Of a stretch of 24,294 nt of DNA, positions 15,325 to 21,928 are shown one piece after another. The stretch is from Kiritimatiellia bacterium (GTDB lineage: Bacteria; Verrucomicrobiota; Kiritimatiellia; RFP12; UBA1067), in contig JAFYQC010000044.1 of assembly GCA_017547265.1 (NCBI GenBank), positions 1-24,294 of the forward strand. Reading direction: 5' to 3'. The notes under the pieces were generated by a model. That model worked only from the letters and a program-made list of their open reading frames with translations. It was not told where the DNA came from and ran no database searches. Every line of letters starts with the position of its first letter. Position 1 is the first letter of the stretch. A program made the position numbers and the translations under genes.

Positions 15325-16301
15325 AGCGCGCCTTTACACTTATAGAGCTTCTTCTCGCCGCCGTGCTTCTCGGCGTCCTCACGTCGCTTACGATGATGAC
15401 CTTCAACTCCGTAACCCACGGCTGGCAGGTCTCCACTGACTACCTTGACAAGATGCAGCGTACCGATTTCGCGCTCAACCAGGTCATATCTGGCTTAAGA
15501 AGTCTCTACTACCCCCATGGCGGCGAGCAGAGCTACGACTACGGATTCTATCTTACCGACAACGGCGATGGCGAGGATCCTGACCGCTCCGACGTCATAG
15601 AGTGGTCAAAGCGCGGTTCTGCGATAGTCGGCTCGAAAAGCGCCGCTGTTGACACCGTGCATCGCGTCCAGCTCATGGTGCTTGAGGAGGGGAACCGCGA
15701 CTACATTGAGCCAATAGAGGTCACTGGGCTCTATGCGCGCCACTGCCCCGATGTTACGTTGCGTCCAAAGGACAACCGCGACGACATTGACTTCTCCTTT
15801 GGCAACGACGAGATGTACCAGCCGGTTCTCGTGGCAGACGGCATCGTCGGCTTCAACTGCCGGGTCCTGCCCACTGACGAAAAGGTCGAAGCAGAGCACG
15901 ATGAATCTCTTTTCGAAGACAAGTGGGATACGTCCAACGCCGTGCCCTACAAGATCGAACTCACTTTCTACCTTGCCGACCCCGATGGCCGTGCCTATCG
16001 TTCGAATACGGCGCCTATCATGCGCATAGTGCGGATGCCCTTGTACGAGCAGTCAAAGGACGGCGCGGCTCCTCCGTCAGAGAAGGCCGCGCGTGAAAGC
16101 GGCGGCGCTAGGCGCAATTCTTCAGGTGGGTCTGGGCGCACGAGCGGCGGCGGTGGCCAGCCTGGTGGCGGCGTTCCTGGCGGTGGCCCCGGAGGTGGTC
16201 CAAGCGGTGGAGGCGCCAGACCAGGTGGTGGTGGACAGCCTGGCGGAGGCGCGCGTCCAGGTGGCGGCGGTGCGCCGCCGCCGGGAGGAGGAATGCGATG
16301 A
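15321..16301 (+). CDS. gspJ: Minor pseudopilin GspJ with a long Gly/Pro-rich C-terminal tail
   Basis: Tip-complex pseudopilin. Leader M-K-R-A, then FTLIELLLAAVLLGVLTSLTMMTF with Glu5 and Ala at the cleavage point. The domain with DKMQRTDFALNQVISGLRSLYYP, MVLEEGNRDYIEPIEVTGLYAR, ADGIVGFNCRVLP and PYKIELTFYLADPDG fits GspJ up to about residue 255. The remaining roughly 65 residues are a Gly/Pro/Ser/Arg tail built from GGG-x-P-G-type units, absent from standard GspJ (about 190-230 residues). The DNA of this tail (16120-16298) is GGTGGC-rich and repetitive. It overlaps gspI and gspK by four bases each (ATGA). Confidence 0.88.
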   Translation: MKRAFTLIELLLAAVLLGVLTSLTMMTFNSVTHGWQVSTDYLDKMQRTDFALNQVISGLRSLYYPHGGEQSYDYGFYLTDNGDGEDPDRSDVIEWSKRGSAIVGSKSAAVDTVHRVQLMVLEEGNRDYIEPIEVTGLYARHCPDVTLRPKDNRDDIDFSFGNDEMYQPVLVADGIVGFNCRVLPTDEKVEAEHDESLFEDKWDTSNAVPYKIELTFYLADPDGRAYRSNTAPIMRIVRMPLYEQSKDGAAPPSEKAARESGGARRNSSGGSGRTSGGGGQPGGGVPGGGPGGGPSGGGARPGGGGQPGGGARPGGGGAPPPGGGMR

Positions 16302-17542
16302 GACGTGCAAGTGCGCTATTGATGGCTCTTTGGATAATTGCCGTGCTATCGATCATGGTGCTGTCCTTTGCGTCCGAGGCACATCTCCAGACTGGGATCA
16401 ATGTATATGTGCGCGAAAGAAACCGCGTAAATCGCCTTGTCGATGCGGGACGCATACTTGCCGAGGTCGTGATATCCGACTACTCAAACGTGTCTGAATG
16501 GACCGAGGACGAAGATGCCGACAAGCTCTTCGAGGACGATCGCTGGTACAAGGAGAAGCGGGACCTCAAGAGCGGGCGTCCCTGCGTCATAGGTCCAATT
16601 CTTGTCGACGAGGAGAACCCGGAATCTGGCACCGTCAAGGTTGAGATTTGCATTACGCGTGGGCTCAACATCAACGAGCTTACGCCTGATGGAGACCAGA
16701 ACTGGCGGCTCAGGTGGGAGATGATTCTCAAGAGCCACGGAATCCCTGAGGACTACGAAGTTGAGGCGTACGATTCGCAGCATCATTCACGTGGCAAAGT
16801 CAACCTGATCAATCTCCTTATCGCGAGTTTTGCGGACTGGGTTGACGCAGACGACAATGCGACTTCTATGGATGGCGAGGACTGCGGTGCGGAATCAAAA
16901 TGGTACGAGGAAGAGTATGACGACAACAAGGTCGACGACGAGGACAAACGTTATCCGCGCAACGGTGCGATTCCTGACATCAAGGAGCTTTCCTACATAC
17001 GCGGCTTCCGCGACTTCCCTGTCGTGTTGACGGGCGGCGTACTGAACCCCGAGGAAGATCCGAAGGACCAGATACACGTCCGCGGCATTGCTGACATGTT
17101 CAACACGCTTGGCAGCGCAAAGGTATTTGTCAACGACTGCACGCGCGACGAACTCATGACCGTTCCCGGCATTTTCGACGAGGAGGACGAAGAGGACCTC
17201 GAGAAGACAACCGAGAACATTGACGCAATCCTCGGCGCAAGGAGCGAGGAGCCCGACTACGACGTGGACGAATCCCTCGGCTGGTGGCAGTACAAGGACT
17301 TTCAGGATCTTCAGCAGCGTGTTGCCGACTATGGCGGGAACGATGCGCAGATTGGCACTGAGGCGAACAACTATCTACTCTTCAAGCCGGACGACACGAC
17401 GATTTTCGAGATAACGATAGAGTGCGAGTCGATGGGGATGACGCGCTCGGTCAGGGCGAAGGCGTACTTGAAGGACAAAGACGTTCGCTATGTCGAATGG
17501 GAGGAAGATCCCGTAGGGGACAGGAAGGAATCCGCAAAATGA
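16298..17542 (+). CDS. gspK: Minor pseudopilin GspK
   Basis: Largest pseudopilin, capping the tip of the pseudopilus. Of 414 residues, the N-terminus M-R-R-A-S-ALLMALWIIAVLSIMVLSF lacks Glu5, as expected for GspK, and is followed by a helix (VNRLVDAGRILAEVVISDYS). The middle holds GLNINELTPDGD, LLIASFADWVDADD (family DWxDxD) and the saposin-like helices; NTLGSAKVFVNDCTRDELMTVPGI matches the conserved VNxNTAxxxxLxxLPG region. The protein is unusually acidic, with runs such as EEEYDDNKVDDED and DEEDEEDLEK, which may bind calcium or reflect lineage bias. Length is above the usual 300-330. Start and stop overlap neighbours as ATGA. Confidence 0.9.
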   Translation: MRRASALLMALWIIAVLSIMVLSFASEAHLQTGINVYVRERNRVNRLVDAGRILAEVVISDYSNVSEWTEDEDADKLFEDDRWYKEKRDLKSGRPCVIGPILVDEENPESGTVKVEICITRGLNINELTPDGDQNWRLRWEMILKSHGIPEDYEVEAYDSQHHSRGKVNLINLLIASFADWVDADDNATSMDGEDCGAESKWYEEEYDDNKVDDEDKRYPRNGAIPDIKELSYIRGFRDFPVVLTGGVLNPEEDPKDQIHVRGIADMFNTLGSAKVFVNDCTRDELMTVPGIFDEEDEEDLEKTTENIDAILGARSEEPDYDVDESLGWWQYKDFQDLQQRVADYGGNDAQIGTEANNYLLFKPDDTTIFEITIECESMGMTRSVRAKAYLKDKDVRYVEWEEDPVGDRKESAK

Positions 17543-18411
17543 AGCTGATAGACGGCAAGGAACTTGCGCGCAATCTGCGCGGGGAGATTGCGGCTGGAGT
17601 CGCCGCGCTTAAGTCGGAGAAAGGCGTGACGCCTGGGCTCGCCGTGATTCTCGTTGGCGACAATCCTGCAAGCGTGAGCTATGTCACCGCCAAGGAAAAG
17701 GCGTGCACAGAGGCGGGGATGCTCTCGCGCGAAATACGACTTCCCGCCGAGACAACAGAGGATGAACTCGTCGCGCTCGTGAAGAAGCTCAACGACGATC
17801 CTGAAATCCATGGCATCCTCGTGCAGCTGCCGGTCCCGAAGCATATCCGCGACAAGGCAGTCATAGACGCGATAGCGCCAGAGAAGGACGTCGATGGTTT
17901 TACGCCTGTCAACGTTGGCAAGATGATGATCGGCGACGAATGCTTTCTCCCATGCACGCCGCACGGCATAATCAAGCTTATAGAGTTCTCGGGTATGGAC
18001 ATCCGCGGCAAGCACGCAGTAGTTATCGGGCGCAGCAACATTGTCGGCAAGCCCGTCGCGGCGCTTCTTGCCCGCAAGGAAACGAATGCGACCGTCACCC
18101 TCTGCCACACGGGAACGCCAGACGTCGGGCACTTCACGCGCGATGCAGATATCGTCGTTGTCGCGGCAGGGCGGCCAAACACGCTTACCGGCGACATGCT
18201 TAAAGAGGGTGCCGTAGTAATCGACGTCGGTGTAAACAGGATTCCCGACTCAACAAAACCGAAAGGTTTCCGTCTCGTTGGTGACGCAGATTTTGACAGC
18301 TGCTCCAAGGTTGCAGGCGCAATTACTCCAGTCCCAGGCGGCGTCGGTCCTATGACGATAACGATGCTTCTCTGGAACACCCTCGAGAGCGCCCGCCGCG
18401 TCGCCAAGTAA
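17539..18411 (+). CDS. folD: Bifunctional methylenetetrahydrofolate dehydrogenase/cyclohydrolase FolD
   Basis: Cytoplasmic one-carbon enzyme interconverting 5,10-methylene-THF and 10-formyl-THF with NADP. The 290-residue protein has the catalytic Tyr48 and Lys52 in SYVTAKEKAC, the signature GILVQLPVP, EKDVDGFTPVN, PCTPHGIIKL, GRSNIVGKPVAALL for cofactor binding and VPGGVGPMTITMLL at the end. Length is standard. The ATG at 17539 overlaps the gspK stop as ATGA, so it should be translated from the pseudopilin message. It has no evident mechanistic link to secretion and may simply share the promoter. It converges with the sugar-acid operon; the 41 bases between hold no convincing terminator. Confidence 0.96.
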   Translation: MKLIDGKELARNLRGEIAAGVAALKSEKGVTPGLAVILVGDNPASVSYVTAKEKACTEAGMLSREIRLPAETTEDELVALVKKLNDDPEIHGILVQLPVPKHIRDKAVIDAIAPEKDVDGFTPVNVGKMMIGDECFLPCTPHGIIKLIEFSGMDIRGKHAVVIGRSNIVGKPVAALLARKETNATVTLCHTGTPDVGHFTRDADIVVVAAGRPNTLTGDMLKEGAVVIDVGVNRIPDSTKPKGFRLVGDADFDSCSKVAGAITPVPGGVGPMTITMLLWNTLESARRVAK

Positions 18412-18452
18412 GCGTCTAGCTTGAAGCCGTCGCTGCCAAAGGCACGCGAACT

Positions 18453-19619
18453 TTATGCGTGGTAATAGCGGATGCTGTCAGGTGGGCGCACGTTAGTAAG
18501 CGTGCCCACATAGTGCCTTAGCCAGTGGTCTTGCTTTGGATGCGACTTAGCGGCGTCTTCGTTCAGTTCGATACCGAGGCCGGGTCGGTCGGAAGGGTAC
18601 ATAAGACCGTCGGCGAAGCGAACGTCTTCGTCGATTACGTCTTTTCTCCATGGCACATCGTCGAAAAGCGTCTCGTGTATGCAGTAGCCGGGAGTCGAGA
18701 CCCCAAGCGCTAGCGTAACCGCGTTTGCAACAGGGCCTGAAGGGTTGTGTGCACAGAAGGGGATGTGGTGCGCGTCGCACAGGGCGGCAATCTGCTTCAT
18801 TCCGGTGATGCCGCCTGCATGCGACGAATCGGGTTGGAGATAGTCCATGGCGCGAAGCTCGATTGCGTCGAGGATCTGCTGTGTCGTGTACAGTCGCTCG
18901 CCGCAGGCAATCGGCACCTTTACCCTTGAGCGCACATCCGCGAGCGCACGCATCGTGTCGGGTATTACCGGCTCTTCAACCCAATAGGGATTAAACTCTT
19001 CGAGTGCGTTGCAGACGCGTAGCGCCGTCGGCACGTCGAAGCGTCCATGGCACTCGATGAGGATTTCCGCCTTGCCTTCGGTCGCTGCCTTGACCGCTGC
19101 GACGCACTTCATTGCCTTCTTGAAGTCCTCGGGCGGGAGCTGGCGGTAGTTTTTCCCAAAGGGATCCCATTTGAGACCTTTAAAACCTGCCTCGACTGCA
19201 GCCGTGGCTTTTGCCGCAAACTCCTCCGGCTCCTTTGCACCCGCGAACCAGCAGTTCGCATAGCAGGGAACACCATCGCGACACTTGCCGCCGATTAACT
19301 TCCACACTGGGAGATTGAGCGCCTTGCCTTTGATGTCCCAAAGCGCCATGTCGATTGCGGATAGCGCGGACATGAGGACCGCTCCGCCGCGCCAGTAGGC
19401 ATCGCGGTAGTTCTCGTGGAAGATCCATTCCGTGTCGAACGGATCCTTTCCGATGAGCGCGTGTTCAAGGTCGGCGATTGCGCCCACGAGCGCGCTTTCC
19501 TTGTATTCGAGGGTTCCCTCGCCTATTCCCTCGATTCCCTCGTCGGTAAGCACCTTCACGAACACCCAGTTCGTGCGGAAGCAGTCGATGACGAACGTCT
19601 TGATCGATTTGATTTTCAT
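18453..19619 (-). CDS. Enolase-superfamily sugar-acid dehydratase, galactonate-dehydratase-like
   Basis: Mandelate-racemase-type member of the enolase superfamily, 388 residues; such enzymes remove water from an aldonate or aldarate to give a 2-keto-3-deoxy acid. The capping domain is residues 1-120 and the barrel follows. Candidate metal ligands are E189 (in IECHGRF), E215 (WVEEP) and E241 (CGERLY); H191 and H291 (AHNPSGP) are candidate general acid/base residues, with D264 in QPDSSHAGG and E316 in HETLF. From memory of E. coli galactonate dehydratase numbering these sites all fall six residues later, but its first ligand Asp is Glu here. Substrate may therefore differ from D-galactonate. 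Start ATG at 19619; the MFS and dehydrogenase genes lie upstream on the same strand, separated from it by an inverted repeat array. Confidence 0.87.
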   Translation of the reverse strand: MKIKSIKTFVIDCFRTNWVFVKVLTDEGIEGIGEGTLEYKESALVGAIADLEHALIGKDPFDTEWIFHENYRDAYWRGGAVLMSALSAIDMALWDIKGKALNLPVWKLIGGKCRDGVPCYANCWFAGAKEPEEFAAKATAAVEAGFKGLKWDPFGKNYRQLPPEDFKKAMKCVAAVKAATEGKAEILIECHGRFDVPTALRVCNALEEFNPYWVEEPVIPDTMRALADVRSRVKVPIACGERLYTTQQILDAIELRAMDYLQPDSSHAGGITGMKQIAALCDAHHIPFCAHNPSGPVANAVTLALGVSTPGYCIHETLFDDVPWRKDVIDEDVRFADGLMYPSDRPGLGIELNEDAAKSHPKQDHWLRHYVGTLTNVRPPDSIRYYHA

Positions 19620-19638
19620 ATTAATTTGAGTATTGATC

Positions 19639-19723
19639 TTTAACGCAGAGACGCAGAGACGCGAAGTGCGCGGAGAATATCGACCTCTGCGTTCTCTGCG
19701 ACTTTGCGACTCTGCGTTAAAAA
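19639..19723. repeat. Long inverted repeat built from 8-9-bp units between two same-strand genes
   Basis: The left arm (19639-19674) starts TTTAACGCAGAG and continues with ACGCAGAG, ACGCGAAG and GCGCGGAG. The complement of the right arm (19685-19723) starts with the same 12 bases and continues with TCGCAAAG, TCGCAGAG and AACGCAGAG. The arms face each other across about 10 bases, so the transcript can fold into a long imperfect hairpin. It fills most of the 136-base gap between the dehydratase (starts 19619) and the MFS gene (ends 19756). It could be a mobile palindromic element, an mRNA stabiliser or an attenuator; it has no coding capacity. Confidence 0.85.
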
Positions 19724-19755
19724 ATGAACGGTCATTATTGGGTATGGATCGTTGT

Positions 19756-20994
19756 TTATTCTACAATGCGGTTTCTGTTGAAGGTGAAGAAGAAGCTGAA
19801 TGCCATAAGCACAGCGCCAAGTGCATACGTCCCAGCCATGATTCCGAAGCCGATTTCAAACCCGCGCACGCCCCAGCGCTGGGAAAGGGCTCCCATGGCG
19901 ACACCAGAAAGCCCGCCGAAGAAGAACGCGATCATATTGAGAAGCCCCACCGCAGTGGAGCGATGCTCTGGCGAAACGACGTCGAAAAGCGATGCGTGAG
20001 TATTCACTTCGAAAAAACCGCGAAAGACGCCGTAGGCACTTGCGGCTACGAGCAGCGCTGCAAAGGACGGTGCAAGACCGATCCAAAGGAGCATCGGTGC
20101 GCCGCAGAGAAGGGCAATCGCCTGGAATCCGAGACGAAAGCGCGGCATCTTCTTAACGAAATGGTCTGTCACGATTCCTCCCGCTAGAATAGCCGCAAAA
20201 GCGAAGAGGTGGTGCCATAGCATCACGCCCTTGCCCGCCTCTCCTACGCCTACTGCAAATTTCTCTGCGGCGAACTTTGGCGCCCAGAAGAGATACGCGT
20301 TGTTCACGAAGACTATTGCGACAAATCCAGCCGTGGCGCACAGAGCCGAGGGGTTGCAGAAATATGCGCGAAGAGACTGCGCGACCGAGGAATCCCGCGT
20401 CCTAACAACCTTCGTCCCGGATGTCTCGGAGGTCCCGGACGTCCCGTCCTTCAACCCCCAGATGAAGAATACTCCAAGGGCGCATCCTGCCGCGCCGAAG
20501 GCGATAAACACGTTTCGCCACGAGCCGAGGAACCCAAGCATCCACGCCACTACGAGTCCAGAAATCATGAGCCCCACATAGAGCGCGGCCTGGTGGATGG
20601 AGAGCGCGACGGAGCGCGTCTCCTTATGGTGGACGGCAATTAGCGCATATGCGCTTGGCGCATAGAAACTTTCGCCTACGCCGGTAGCAATGGAGCGGAA
20701 AAAGAGCGCCCCGACAAAGCCGCCTATGAAACCCATGCATATCGTCATCAGCGACCAGGCGATAAGCGAGAGCGTTATTAGCCACTTTCTGCTGAAGCGG
20801 TCTCCAAGAAAACCGGCGACGACCGTCATCGCCGCGAGCGTCCAGGAGAGCGTCGTGTTGATCCATCCGATTTGGACGTCCGTCAAGTGTAGATCGTCCT
20901 GAATCGGTATCGTCAAGAGCCCGAAGAGCGCTCTGTCCGCCTGATGGAAGAAGAACGCGCAGGAGAGAATCGCTATCAAAAACCACTTATACAT
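19756..20994 (-). CDS. MFS transporter, probably for a sugar acid
   Basis: Major facilitator family permease, 412 residues with 12 predicted membrane spans. Start MYKWFLIAILSCAFFFHQADR, helix 1 with RALFGLL, motif A region GDRFSRKW between helices 2 and 3, GVGESFYAPSAYALIA in helix 4 and the second-half GGIVTDHF. The central cytoplasmic loop (about residues 195-215) carries a 9-bp tandem repeat giving T-S-G units. Linkage to a galactonate-dehydratase-like enzyme and a short-chain dehydrogenase suggests an aldonate or uronate as substrate, resembling anion:cation symporter members; this is context-based inference. The ATG overlaps the dehydrogenase stop by eight bases, so the two are translationally coupled. 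Confidence 0.88.
   Translation of the reverse strand: MYKWFLIAILSCAFFFHQADRALFGLLTIPIQDDLHLTDVQIGWINTTLSWTLAAMTVVAGFLGDRFSRKWLITLSLIAWSLMTICMGFIGGFVGALFFRSIATGVGESFYAPSAYALIAVHHKETRSVALSIHQAALYVGLMISGLVVAWMLGFLGSWRNVFIAFGAAGCALGVFFIWGLKDGTSGTSETSGTKVVRTRDSSVAQSLRAYFCNPSALCATAGFVAIVFVNNAYLFWAPKFAAEKFAVGVGEAGKGVMLWHHLFAFAAILAGGIVTDHFVKKMPRFRLGFQAIALLCGAPMLLWIGLAPSFAALLVAASAYGVFRGFFEVNTHASLFDVVSPEHRSTAVGLLNMIAFFFGGLSGVAMGALSQRWGVRGFEIGFGIMAGTYALGAVLMAFSFFFTFNRNRIVE
20414..20449. repeat. 9-bp tandem repeat (four units) in the MFS central loop
   Basis: Four units read on the + strand: GTCCCGGAT, GTCTCGGAG, GTCCCGGAC and GTCCCGTCC. On the coding strand they give D-G-T-S-G-T-S-E-T-S-G-T in the loop between the two six-helix halves. 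The 9-base period keeps the frame, so copy-number changes would only change loop length. Confidence 0.75.
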
Positions 20995-21772
20995 CGACGT
21001 CCTCAGGCATGTGTTGGCACGAGCAGCCAGCGTCGCAAGTGACGATCTCGCCGGTCATGTTCGCGGAATCTTCCGAAGCAAGGAACGCGACGACATTTGC
21101 GATGTCGGAACCTTTCGCCTCCTTGCGCAACGGGCAGTTGAGTCGCCGCCGTGCCGCTTTTTTGGGATCGAGCGTATTCCAGCGCTCCGTATATATGTAG
21201 CCAGGTGCGCAGCAGTTGACGCGGATGCCAAGTGGTGCAAGGTCGAGCGCGAGTGCGCGAACCATCGAGTTGATCGCTCCCTTGGACGAGCAGTAGGCCG
21301 TGCGGTTCCTGATCGCGCGCATGGCGGTGTTAGACGAGAGGAATACGACTACGCCGCGCGATTCCTGCTTCATGAAGAAGCGGTTGCAGGCCATCTGTGT
21401 CACCTGAAAGCCGCCGACGACATTCGTCTTGAACACGTCATTGAACATCTCTGGCTTCATTTCCAAGGGTCCGCCGTGTCCAATTCCCTGGTTCGCCGCA
21501 TTGTTTACGAGGATGTCGAGCCGTCCGGCTTCGTGTTCAACAGTGTCAAACAAGGTTTTTACCTGGTCGGCATTTGAGATGTCGCACGGCACGGCTGTGA
21601 CACCATTGACGCCACGCGCCTTGAGCGCCTCTGCGCCACTTGCAGTGGACGAGGTGCTTGTCCCGCACATAAAGACCTTTGCGCCCTCGCGGGCGAATTT
21701 CTCGACTATGTCCAGTCCCGTATTGCGGTTTCCGCCAGTAACGAGAACAACTTTTCCGTCAAATTTTCCCAT
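20987..21772 (-). CDS. Short-chain dehydrogenase/reductase (SDR)
   Basis: Classical SDR of 261 residues: Rossmann start VVLVTGGNRNTGLDI, LVNNAAN, N117, and the catalytic S147, Y160 and K164 (Y-C-S-S-K). It should oxidise or reduce a sugar or sugar acid with NAD(P); substrate is unknown. The glycine motif is TGGNRNTG, with Asn where most members have the second Gly, a variation seen in some SDRs but worth noting. The C-terminus is Cys-rich (TCDAGCSCQHMPE). The ATG at 21772 is preferred over an upstream in-frame start at 21871 because GAGGAG precedes it and the family N-terminus starts there. A TATAAT box at 21845-21850 gives a leader of about 66 bases that contains a 9-bp tandem repeat. First gene of the - strand operon, divergent from the regulator. 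Confidence 0.92.
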   Translation of the reverse strand: MGKFDGKVVLVTGGNRNTGLDIVEKFAREGAKVFMCGTSTSSTASGAEALKARGVNGVTAVPCDISNADQVKTLFDTVEHEAGRLDILVNNAANQGIGHGGPLEMKPEMFNDVFKTNVVGGFQVTQMACNRFFMKQESRGVVVFLSSNTAMRAIRNRTAYCSSKGAINSMVRALALDLAPLGIRVNCCAPGYIYTERWNTLDPKKAARRRLNCPLRKEAKGSDIANVVAFLASEDSANMTGEIVTCDAGCSCQHMPEDVDV

Positions 21773-21798
21773 CTTCTCCTCGCACTTCTTCTTTGAAC

Positions 21799-21825
21799 CG
21801 TGTAGAACGTGTAGATCGTGTAGAG
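21799..21825. repeat. 9-bp tandem repeat in the leader of the SDR operon
   Basis: Three perfect-period units CGTGTAGAA, CGTGTAGAT and CGTGTAGAG lie in the untranslated leader, between the -10 box and the ribosome binding site of the dehydrogenase gene. In the transcript they read as repeated CTACACG. Function unknown. Confidence 0.8.
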
Positions 21826-21844
21826 TTCCTTCTCGACAGCCGTC

Positions 21845-21853
21845 ATTATACCA
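21845..21853 (-). promoter_or_regulatory. Promoter -10 of the sugar-acid operon
   Basis: On the - strand the bases read TGTGGTATAAT across 21845-21855, an extended -10 of the same type as at 6800 and 13573. Predicted transcription start is near 21838. The divergent regulator promoter lies about 60 bases away, so one regulator-bound site could affect both. Confidence 0.65.
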
Positions 21854-21912
21854 CATGCCGTTGACGGACACGCTTCCATTTACGATACCACTTGCATCCC
21901 AAATGCGAAGTA

Positions 21913-21921
21913 TGGTAAAAT
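21913..21921 (+). promoter_or_regulatory. Promoter -10 of the XylR-like regulator, likely leaderless
   Basis: TGGTAAAAT matches the extended -10 element with one change. Seven bases separate it from the ATG at 21929, so the transcript would begin at or beside that ATG. The upstream ATG at 21920 overlaps the -10 box itself and cannot be used from this promoter. Confidence 0.55.
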
Positions 21922-21928
21922 GCGTGGC

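Noticed and set aside
18443..18461. Hairpin CACGC/GCGTG between folD and the dehydratase as a bidirectional terminator
   Set aside because: The stem is only five bases, overlaps the dehydratase stop codon and has no T-run on either side.
21892..21909. Imperfect inverted repeat TTGCAT/ATGCGAA as a regulator operator
   Set aside because: The arms match poorly beyond four bases and no second copy was found before the glycosidase, so it cannot be told from chance.
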